From assembly GCA_963805325.1 (NCBI GenBank), contig CAWDTS010000016.1, positions 124,001 to 188,000 of the forward strand: DNA of 64,000 bases. Reading direction: 5' to 3'. Position numbers and translations under genes: made by a program. How positions within the stretch are numbered: the first letter of the stretch is position 1; each line of letters opens with the position of its first letter. Source of the DNA: DASWJZ01 sp963805325 (lineage in GTDB: Bacteria > Pseudomonadota > Alphaproteobacteria > Rhizobiales > Afifellaceae). This document shows, piece after piece, positions 57,124 to 64,000 of this stretch. The notes under the pieces are model-generated. The model was not told the DNA's origin, ran no database searches, and saw nothing but the letters and a program-made list of their open reading frames with translations.

Positions 57124-58596
57124 ATGAACACCTTGGCGAAGAACGCTTCACGGGTCGGCCCCAGGCAGCCGCAGGTCGTCGTCCTTGTCGGCGCGACCGG
57201 CGACCTCGCGAAGCGCAAGCTGCTTCCGGGCCTCTTTCATCTCTGCAGCGCCGGCTTCATCCCCGATTGGCGGATCATCGGCGTATCGCTCGACGACATC
57301 GACGCCGACGCCTTTCGCAAGATCGCGCGCGAGGCGGTCGTACAATTCGACGTGCGAAAGGAGAACGAGGCCGGCTGGGGCGCCTTCGCGGAAAAGCTCG
57401 ACTACGTGCCGCTCTCTGCGGGTGCCGATGTCCTCAAGCAGACGGTCGAAAAAGCGGAAGCCGCGCTCGGCGAAGGCAGCCGCCGTGTCCATTATCTGAG
57501 CGTTCCGCCGAAGGCCGCCTTGTCGGCAGTAAGCCTCCTCGCCGAAGCCAAACTCGTCGATCGCTGCCGCGTCATCATGGAGAAGCCTTTCGGCACCGAT
57601 CTCGAAAGCGCGGTCAAGCTCAACAGCCAGCTGCACAAAGTCTTCTCCGAAGACCAGATTTTCCGGATCGACCATTTCCTCGGCAAGGAGCCGGCGCAGA
57701 ACATCCTCGCCTTCCGTTTCGCCAACGGCCTGTTCGAGCCGATCTGGAACCGTAACTTCATCGACCACGTGCAGATAGACGTTCCGGAGACCCTGGGGCT
57801 TGCCACCCGGGCCGTATTTTACGAACAGACGGGCGCGTTCCGCGACATGGTGGTGACGCATCTCTTTCAGATCCTCGCCTTCGTGGCGATGGAGCCGCCG
57901 ACGGCGCTCGAGCCAAAGCCGATCAGCGAGGAGAAGAACAAGGTCTTCCGCTCCATGGTTCCGCTCGACCCGAAGGACGTCGTGCGTGGGCAGTTCACCG
58001 GCTACCGGGACGAAGAAGGCGTCGACCCGGAATCGGAAACCGAAACCCTCATCGCGCTGAAATGCTTCATCGACAACTGGCGCTGGGCCGACGTGCCCTT
58101 CTTCCTGCGCACCGGCAAGAAGATGGCCGAGGGCCAGCGCATCATCTCCATCGCCTTCCGCGAGCCGCCGAAGAGCATGTTCCCGGCCGGCTCCGGCGTC
58201 GGCGCGCAGGGGCCGGATCATTTGACATTCGACCTCGCCGACTCCTCGAAGATGTCGCTCTCCTTCTACGGCAAGCGCCCCGGGCCAGGCATGCGGCTCG
58301 ACAAGCTCTCTCTGCAATTCGCCATGCACGATACGGGGTTGATCGGCGACGTGCTTGAGGCCTACGAGCGGCTGATCCTCGACGCGATGCGCGGCGACCG
58401 CACGCTCTTCACCACGGCTGAAGGCATCGAGCGGCTTTGGGAAGTATCGATGCCGCTGCTCGATAACCCGCCGCCGGTGCGCCTCTATCCCGCGGGCTCC
58501 TGGGGGCCGAAATCGATCCACCAGCTCGTAGCCCCGCACGCCTGGCGCCTGCCCTTCGAGCGGGGCTGGCGCGATCCGAACGTGACGGGAGCGTAA
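57124..58596 (+). CDS. zwf: Glucose-6-phosphate 1-dehydrogenase
   Basis: First enzyme of the Entner-Doudoroff and pentose phosphate routes. 490 residues from ATG 57124. NADP-binding VVVLVGATGDLAKRKLLPGLFHL, catalytic RIDHFLGKEPAQNILAFRFAN (Asp-His), EKPFGTD and FRFANGLFEPIWNRNFIDHVQI. Single gene, no edd or pgl beside it. Convergent with exoD. Confidence 0.97.
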   Translation: MNTLAKNASRVGPRQPQVVVLVGATGDLAKRKLLPGLFHLCSAGFIPDWRIIGVSLDDIDADAFRKIAREAVVQFDVRKENEAGWGAFAEKLDYVPLSAGADVLKQTVEKAEAALGEGSRRVHYLSVPPKAALSAVSLLAEAKLVDRCRVIMEKPFGTDLESAVKLNSQLHKVFSEDQIFRIDHFLGKEPAQNILAFRFANGLFEPIWNRNFIDHVQIDVPETLGLATRAVFYEQTGAFRDMVVTHLFQILAFVAMEPPTALEPKPISEEKNKVFRSMVPLDPKDVVRGQFTGYRDEEGVDPESETETLIALKCFIDNWRWADVPFFLRTGKKMAEGQRIISIAFREPPKSMFPAGSGVGAQGPDHLTFDLADSSKMSLSFYGKRPGPGMRLDKLSLQFAMHDTGLIGDVLEAYERLILDAMRGDRTLFTTAEGIERLWEVSMPLLDNPPPVRLYPAGSWGPKSIHQLVAPHAWRLPFERGWRDPNVTGA

Positions 58597-58624
58597 GCCG
58601 CGCGCCGCGCGACGGGTGGGCGGC

Positions 58625-59254
58625 TCAGATCGCGTTCTGAAGCCACTTCAGCGTCTCGCGCCCCGCGATCCAGACCGCGCCTGACACAAGCACGGTCGCG
58701 CCGACGCTCACGGCCGTCGCCGCCCAGCCGGCGAGGATGGCGGCGCCGTCATGGCGCAGAAGCCCGAGCGCGAAGCAGGCGATGGCCAGCCCGGAGAGGA
58801 AATTCGCGAGCGGTATCGGCAGAGCGATCAGGATGGCGAGCACAACGCACACCGCGCCCGTCAGCCGGGTTGCCATCGGTCCGAGCATGAAGCCGAGGCG
58901 CGGACGCAGGAGCCGCTCGGCAAAGCGCAGGTAGGGCCGCGTTCCGCTCACCATGCGCTGAAAAAGCGGCCCCGCGATCGAGCGGTCGCGAACGGAGGCC
59001 GGCAGCCAGATCGCACCGCGTCCGAGCGCGAGCTGCGCCGCGATCAGGATGAGCGGCAGGCCGAAAAGCGTTGAGGCGCCAGGAGGAAGCGGCGCCATGT
59101 TGGGAAGCGCCAGCAGAAGCATGGCGGCGCCGAAGCTGCGATCGCCGAAACGATCGACAAGCTCGCCAATTCCGATCCGCTCGCGCGCACTGGTGGCGAT
59201 GCTCCGAAGCAGAGCCGAGAAACGCGTGCGTTTGCCGATATCACCGAACGCCAT
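58625..59254 (-). CDS. Exopolysaccharide synthesis protein ExoD
   Basis: 209 residues. ExoD family: IGELVDRFGDRSFGAAMLLLALPNMAPLPPGAS, then several hydrophobic segments (LPLILIAAQLAL, AVCVVLAILIALPIPLANFLSGLAIACFALGLL, VSVGATVLVSGAVWIAG). In rhizobia ExoD affects exopolysaccharide and alkaline tolerance. Convergent to zwf. Confidence 0.88.
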   Translation of the reverse strand: MAFGDIGKRTRFSALLRSIATSARERIGIGELVDRFGDRSFGAAMLLLALPNMAPLPPGASTLFGLPLILIAAQLALGRGAIWLPASVRDRSIAGPLFQRMVSGTRPYLRFAERLLRPRLGFMLGPMATRLTGAVCVVLAILIALPIPLANFLSGLAIACFALGLLRHDGAAILAGWAATAVSVGATVLVSGAVWIAGRETLKWLQNAI

Positions 59255-59463
59255 GGAAGGCGGAATGGCGGCATTTTGCGACAGCGCGAAGACAGTTATT
59301 CACCGACCGTTCAGGCCAGCTCCGTTCTTCTCTCCGTCGCCATATGATTGCCCCGCTTTGGGTGGAGCGTCACGACTTGGGTTGCCGGTTTGGTCATCTC
59401 GCCACCGGCATGGGGGCTTCGTGATGAGTGCAGCATTCTTCCGCGTATCGGAGGTGAGCCTTG

Positions 59464-60873
59464 ATGCCTGACGAAGCGAGCCGTGAGAGCACGACCGATG
59501 CACCGGGAACTCCAGGTCCGCGCGGGGCACTGACGGTTGTACCGCGCGACATACGCGCCGATCGTGTGCCGAATTCCGATGCCGAAAAAGGAACGGAGCG
59601 CCAGGGGCCGCAGCTTGAATTGACCGCGCTCACGCTCGATTCGAAGGAAGCGGAGCGCGTCGCCTTCGCGATGTGGCGCGAGGGCCGAACCGATGACGCG
59701 ATAGCGTTTCTCGAACGGGAAATCCTTCTGGAGAAGGACCGTATGTGGAAGCGCGAGACTTTCGCCGGGCGGCGCGAACCGCATTTCGGCAAGCCGGCGC
59801 CTGAGGTGATCGTCCCGCCGGTGATCGACGACGCGAAGCCGAAACGCCGCAGCAAGCGCTCAGGTAACACCACGCCCGTCTCCGAGCCCCACTTCTCCGA
59901 TGCCTCCGCCCCTGTCATCGATCTGACGGCTCAGATAACGGCGAAAGTGCCGCCCGAGGCGCTTCCGGAGCGGCACATGGGCCGCGGGCCGGCGGTCGTC
60001 GCGGCGATAGGGCTGATCATCGTCGGCGCCGCCGCTGCCGCGAACATCTGGGACAATCATCGCGCCGGCACCAGGATCGAGCACGTAGCGCCCGCCCTGG
60101 GGAATATGGCGCCCCAGACGTCGAGCGCCCTGCCGGCGAAGGCCGAAGCGACGCCAAAGGTAACCGCCGAAGCCGCCCCAGCGGCGGCCGCCCAGACGCC
60201 GGCCGTCACTCCCGTCGCATTCGAGACGCCAACCGTTGCCGACACCGTTTCGCCGACCGCAGTAAGGTCCGCGGCGGAGCCGTTGGGCCCGCCCATGCCG
60301 CCTCAGCCGACCGTTGCAGCGGAAGCGTCGATGCCTGCGCCGGAGCCTGTTGATGCCGCTCCTCCCGCCGCGCCGGAGGAAGCCGTCGCCCTCGCGGAGC
60401 CGCAGGATGATCCAGCGGCCGAGGATTCCGCGACCCCGCCGGATGAGCTCGATGAGGCCGCGCTGCCGGATGAGGAAGTACCGCCGGACGACGCGGTGCC
60501 GCCCGACGAAGCAGCGCCGCCCGCTGAGCCGCTCGTCGCGCGACTGCCGCGGCAGCGGCCTGAACCGCCGGCCAACCTTGTGCTCATTCCGCCGCGACCG
60601 ACGCAGGTTTCGCCGGCCCCGGCGCAGGCGTACCAAGCTACGCCGAACAATCCGATCGACGCGCGTCCGCCCGAGCCGAAGGTCGCCGCTCTGCCGCAGC
60701 CCTTCTACGACGCCGGCGGACTCCCCGCGCGCAGCACGCTGACGCCGGCCGAGTATCAGGCGCTGCTCGAAAGGCGTGCCGCGGCCGAGGACTACGTTGC
60801 GCAGCGCCACGCGCTCGCCGAGGAGATGGGGCCGCCGCAGCGGCGAGTATTGCTGCGGCTCCTCCGCCGGTAA
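59464..60873 (+). CDS. Single-pass membrane protein with Pro/Ala/Glu-rich linker, unknown
   Basis: 469 residues from ATG 59464, nine bases after GGAGG; a TTG directly upstream could add one residue. N-terminal 170 residues are soluble (ERVAFAMWREGRTDDAIAFLEREI), one hydrophobic segment PAVVAAIGLIIVGAAAAANIW lies near residue 185, and the rest is very Pro/Ala/Glu/Asp-rich (PPDEL, PDEEVPPDDAVPPDEAAPPAEP) ending in a basic helix LLERRAAAEDYVAQRHALAEEMGPPQRR. Such a linker probably spans the periplasm. No family recognised; situated between exoD and an RND efflux pump. Confidence 0.6.
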   Translation: MPDEASRESTTDAPGTPGPRGALTVVPRDIRADRVPNSDAEKGTERQGPQLELTALTLDSKEAERVAFAMWREGRTDDAIAFLEREILLEKDRMWKRETFAGRREPHFGKPAPEVIVPPVIDDAKPKRRSKRSGNTTPVSEPHFSDASAPVIDLTAQITAKVPPEALPERHMGRGPAVVAAIGLIIVGAAAAANIWDNHRAGTRIEHVAPALGNMAPQTSSALPAKAEATPKVTAEAAPAAAAQTPAVTPVAFETPTVADTVSPTAVRSAAEPLGPPMPPQPTVAAEASMPAPEPVDAAPPAAPEEAVALAEPQDDPAAEDSATPPDELDEAALPDEEVPPDDAVPPDEAAPPAEPLVARLPRQRPEPPANLVLIPPRPTQVSPAPAQAYQATPNNPIDARPPEPKVAALPQPFYDAGGLPARSTLTPAEYQALLERRAAAEDYVAQRHALAEEMGPPQRRVLLRLLRR

Positions 60874-60900
60874 GTCGCCGGCAGCGCGGACGGCGACGAC

Positions 60901-63900
60901 CTACTTTGCCGGGTCTGATTTCTCCTCGGGCGCCGGCTTGGCTCGCCAGGACAGGATTTCGCCAAGCCGCCGGCAGACCACGTAGAAGAGCGGCGTGAAC
61001 AGAAGGCCAAAGAGCGTCACGCCGATCATCCCGAAGAAGACCGCGGTGCCGATCGACTGCCGCATCTCGAAGCCTGCGCCCGTCGCAAGGGCCAGCGGAA
61101 CCACGCCAAAGATGAATGCGAAGGAGGTCATCAGGATCGGCCGGAGGCGCGTGCGCGCGGCACCGACCGCCGCCTCGCGCCGGGGCGTTCCCTCCGCTTC
61201 CCCCTGCCGTGCGAACTCCACGATCAGAATGGCGTTCTTGGCGGCGAGCCCGATCAGCACCACGAAGCCGACCTGAGCCAGGATGTTCACGTCCATTGCA
61301 CGCAGGAGCAAACCGCTGACAGCCGCGAGCAGGCACATCGGCACGATCAGGATCACCGCCAGCGGCAAAGTCCAGCTCTCGTATTGCGCGGCGAGCAGGA
61401 GGAACACGAAAATGACCGAGGCTGCAAAGATGAGCAGACCGGAATTTCCGACGAGTTTCTCCTGCAGCGCGAGCTCGGTCCATTCGAAGCCGAAACCGGC
61501 GGGTAGCGTCTCGGTCGCGATCTTCTCCATCGCGGCAAGCCCCTGGCCCGTCGAAAAACCTGGAAGCGTCGACCCCTGCACTTCCGCGGCCGGGTAGAGA
61601 TTGTAGCGCGGCACGCGATAGGCGCCGGTCAGGTCGCGGAAACTCGCAACGGCGCTGAGCGGCACGATGCCGCCGCTGTTGCTGCGTGTCTTGAAGTTGC
61701 CGACGTCGCGGACGTCCTTGCGGAAGGCGCCGTCCGCCTGGGCGGTCACACGGTAGGTTCGGCCCAAAATATTGAAGTCGTTGACGTAGACGGAGCCGAG
61801 ATAGATCTCGAGCGCCTCGAAGATGCGATCGGTGGGCACGCCGATCATATCCGCCCGCACCCGGTCGATGTCCGCGTAGATTTTTGGGGTGCGCGTGTTG
61901 AAGAGAGAAAACACGCCGACGAGACCCGGAGTCTGATTTGCCCGGCCCACAATCCCCTGCGCCGCCGCTTCGAGCGCCTGCAGTCCGCGCCCGGCCTTGT
62001 CCTCCACCATCATCTTGAAACCGCCGCTCGTGCCGATGCCGCTCACCGGCGGCGGCGATATCGTGATGATGAAGGCATCCTGGATCACCGAAAGCTTCTG
62101 GTTGATCTCCGCCTGGAGCCGCGTCGCGGACAATCCCTTTGCTTCCCGCTCCGCGAACGGCTTCAAGGGGAAGAAGATCGCGCCGGCGTTCGAGGCGTTG
62201 GTGAAGGTTGCGCCGTCGAATCCGGCGAAGGGGACCGCGTGCGCGATTCCGTCCATCCCGAGAACGAGGTCCGTCGCACGCCGGACGACCGCATCGGTGC
62301 GGGCGAGCGAAGAACCGGGCGGGAGCTGGATGACGGTGATGAGATAGCCCTGATCCTGTTCGGGAATGAACCCGACAGGCGCCCGGCTGAACTGAAACGC
62401 CGTCAGCACAAGAAGCGCGCCGTAGATGACGAGCATCACCGCGGCGGCGCGGAGGAACCGTCCCGTCAGCGCGCCGTAGCCAATTGAAAGACGCTCGAAC
62501 CCACGATTGAAACCGCCGAAGAACGCGACGATCGGCCGGGTCAGGCGCGACGAGCCGCCGCGTTCCGCGTGCGGCTTCAGGAGGATGGCGCAAAGCGCCG
62601 GACTGAGCGTCAGCGAGACGAAGGCCGAGATCACGGTCGCCGCCGCGATGGTCACGGCGAACTGCCGGAAGAACTGGCCCTGGATGCCGCTGATCAGCGC
62701 CGCCGGAATGAACACCGCGCAAAGCACCAGCGCGATCGCCACGAGCGCACTGCCGACTTCATCCATGGTGCGATGCGCCGCTTCGCGCGGCGAAAGACCG
62801 GACCGCAATTCGCGCTCGACGTTCTCCACCACCACGATGGCGTCGTCGACCACGATGCCGATGGCGAGTACCAGCCCGAAAAGCGACAGGTTGTTCAGCG
62901 AGTAGCCAAGCGCCGCCATCACGACGAACGTGCCGATGAGCGCGATCGGGATTGCCACGATCGGGATGATCGCGGCGCGCCAAGTCTGCAGGAACACGAT
63001 GACGACGATGACGACGAGCAGCGCCGCTTCCCAGATAGTCTTCGTCACCTCGTGAACGGATTCGGCGATGAACTCGGTCGGATTGTAGACGATGTCGTAG
63101 CGCAGCCCCGGCGGAAAATCCTTCGACAGCGCCTGCATCGTCTCGATCAGCCGATCGGAAGTGGCGAGCGCGTTCGAACCCGGCCGCTGGAAGATCAGGA
63201 TCGGCACCGCCGGTCGCTCGTCGAGATAGCCGTTGGCGGTGTAGTCCTGCGCCGCCAGCTCGACGCGCCCGACATCCTCGACCCGTGTCACGCGACCCTG
63301 GTCGTCGGTCTTGATGACGACGTTGCCGAACTGGCGCGGATCGGAGAGCCGGCCGAGCGTCTCCACGTTGAGCTGAAACGCCCCCTGGTTCGGCACGGGC
63401 GGCTGGTCCAGCACGCCGGAGGCGACCTGGACGCTTTGCGAGCGGAGCGCCGCCACGACTTCGCCGGCAGTCAGGTTGCGCGATGCCACCTTTTCCGGAT
63501 CGAGCCAGATGCGCATCGAATAGTCGCGCGCGCCGAAGATGCGCACGTCGCCGACACCGTCGAGCCGCGCCAGCACGTCGCGCACCTGAAGGGTCGCGTA
63601 GTTCGAAATGTAGAGCGGGTCGCGCGAGCCGTCGGACGAACTGAGGTGGATCACCATCAGGATGTCCGGCGATGACTTCTGAACCGTAACGCCGATCTGT
63701 CGAACGGCATCCGGCAGCCGCGCCTCGGCCACCGAGACGCGGTTCTGGACGAGCACCTGAGCCGTATCGAGATCGGTGCCGAGCGCGAAGGTGACCGAAA
63801 TCTGGAGCTGACCGTCGCCGGTCGCCTGCGAGACCATGTAGAGCATGTTCTCGACGCCGTTGACTTCCTGTTCGATCGGCGTGGCGACGGTGTTGGAAAC

Positions 63901-64000
63901 GACCTCGGCCGAGGCTCCCGGATAGGCCGTGCGAATCTGGATCGTGGGCGGCGCGATCTCCGGATATTGGGCGACGGGCAGCGTGAAGTAGGCAGCCGCC
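60901..64000 (-). CDS. RND efflux pump permease (HAE1, AcrB/MexB-like), partial
   Basis: Inner-membrane proton-drug antiporter of a tripartite pump. The gene is cut by the window edge: the frame runs to 63999 with AAYFTLPVAQYPEIAPPT, typical of about residue 25-30 onward, so roughly 25-30 residues are missing. Visible landmarks: TNTVATPIEQEVNGVENMLYM-like start of the porter domain, NNLSLFGLVLAIGIVVDDAIVVVENVER (TM4 proton-relay Asp-Asp), GGFKMMVEDKAG and VGFVVLIGLAAKNAILIVEFAR (TM10 Lys). The fusion protein and outer-membrane genes are not in the window. Confidence 0.93.
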   Translation of the reverse strand, partial: AAAYFTLPVAQYPEIAPPTIQIRTAYPGASAEVVSNTVATPIEQEVNGVENMLYMVSQATGDGQLQISVTFALGTDLDTAQVLVQNRVSVAEARLPDAVRQIGVTVQKSSPDILMVIHLSSSDGSRDPLYISNYATLQVRDVLARLDGVGDVRIFGARDYSMRIWLDPEKVASRNLTAGEVVAALRSQSVQVASGVLDQPPVPNQGAFQLNVETLGRLSDPRQFGNVVIKTDDQGRVTRVEDVGRVELAAQDYTANGYLDERPAVPILIFQRPGSNALATSDRLIETMQALSKDFPPGLRYDIVYNPTEFIAESVHEVTKTIWEAALLVVIVVIVFLQTWRAAIIPIVAIPIALIGTFVVMAALGYSLNNLSLFGLVLAIGIVVDDAIVVVENVERELRSGLSPREAAHRTMDEVGSALVAIALVLCAVFIPAALISGIQGQFFRQFAVTIAAATVISAFVSLTLSPALCAILLKPHAERGGSSRLTRPIVAFFGGFNRGFERLSIGYGALTGRFLRAAAVMLVIYGALLVLTAFQFSRAPVGFIPEQDQGYLITVIQLPPGSSLARTDAVVRRATDLVLGMDGIAHAVPFAGFDGATFTNASNAGAIFFPLKPFAEREAKGLSATRLQAEINQKLSVIQDAFIITISPPPVSGIGTSGGFKMMVEDKAGRGLQALEAAAQGIVGRANQTPGLVGVFSLFNTRTPKIYADIDRVRADMIGVPTDRIFEALEIYLGSVYVNDFNILGRTYRVTAQADGAFRKDVRDVGNFKTRSNSGGIVPLSAVASFRDLTGAYRVPRYNLYPAAEVQGSTLPGFSTGQGLAAMEKIATETLPAGFGFEWTELALQEKLVGNSGLLIFAASVIFVFLLLAAQYESWTLPLAVILIVPMCLLAAVSGLLLRAMDVNILAQVGFVVLIGLAAKNAILIVEFARQGEAEGTPRREAAVGAARTRLRPILMTSFAFIFGVVPLALATGAGFEMRQSIGTAVFFGMIGVTLFGLLFTPLFYVVCRRLGEILSWRAKPAPEEKSDPAK

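Overview
The window is a GC-rich chromosomal segment of an alphaproteobacterium, most likely of the order Hyphomicrobiales (Rhizobiales). Pointers are a DivK-PleD pair, an LdtR/L,D-transpeptidase pair, an EipB (DUF1849) protein, DUF6163, a Bpt-type aminoacyl-transferase, a pyrB-pyrC'-plsY-dprA-topA-rnr-rpmG gene order, and a ubiquinol-cytochrome c chaperone next to DUF177-plsX-fabH-ihfA-merR. I do not name a genus. Most genes are housekeeping or cell-envelope genes. The only clearly accessory region is a 4.7 kb mobile element at 37.3-42.0 kb.

Layout. 0-2.9 kb: end of an exopolysaccharide locus (initiating glycosyl-1-phosphate transferase, polymerase/ligase), then tRNA-Pro(GGG). 3.0-5.3 kb: PepSY protein, response regulator and sensor kinase operon. 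5.4-9.6 kb: lipid operon (chaperone, DUF177, plsX, fabH, ihfA, merR), divergent from bamE. 10.2-18.0 kb: hppA, then a minus-strand run glyA-nrdR-ribE-ribH-nusB-thiL-MFS. 18.2-24.8 kb: LD-carboxypeptidase, L,D-transpeptidase with its MarR regulator, hemB, RDD protein, bpt, XRE regulator. 24.9-32.3 kb: parC, ruvX, AEC transporter, FAD oxidoreductase, GGDEF protein, AidB-like acyl-CoA dehydrogenase. 32.4-48.7 kb: pyrB, a metal-ligand-lacking pyrC', plsY, a B12-binding radical SAM protein, dprA (disrupted), topA, rnr, rpmG. 48.9-64.0 kb: pleD-divK, dinB, eipB, gdpD, GNAT, HIT, clpS, zwf, exoD, a Pro/Ala/Glu-rich membrane protein, and an RND efflux pump cut by the window edge.

The main discovery is an IS1595-type element (37303-41984) with perfect 25-bp terminal inverted repeats and an 8-bp target duplication, sitting inside dprA. 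It carries cargo genes: a membrane/coiled-coil protein, a small DUF6471 HTH-like protein divergent from the transposase across a repeat-rich operator region, a phosphoribosyltransferase-like protein and a winged-helix-like protein. It has since been hit by an IS630 (clean TA duplication, cargo reading frame restored exactly on removal) and by an IS3 remnant that removed the 3' ends of the transposase and the phosphoribosyltransferase-like gene.

A second general observation: at least nine chromosomal frameshifts (thiL x3, MFS, AEC x2, dprA x2, rnr) are all +1, nearly always an extra base in a short homopolymer. Removing these bases restores full-length proteins. This pattern looks more like insertion-type sequencing error than gene decay, so those genes may well be intact in the organism; the dprA insertion is independent of this.
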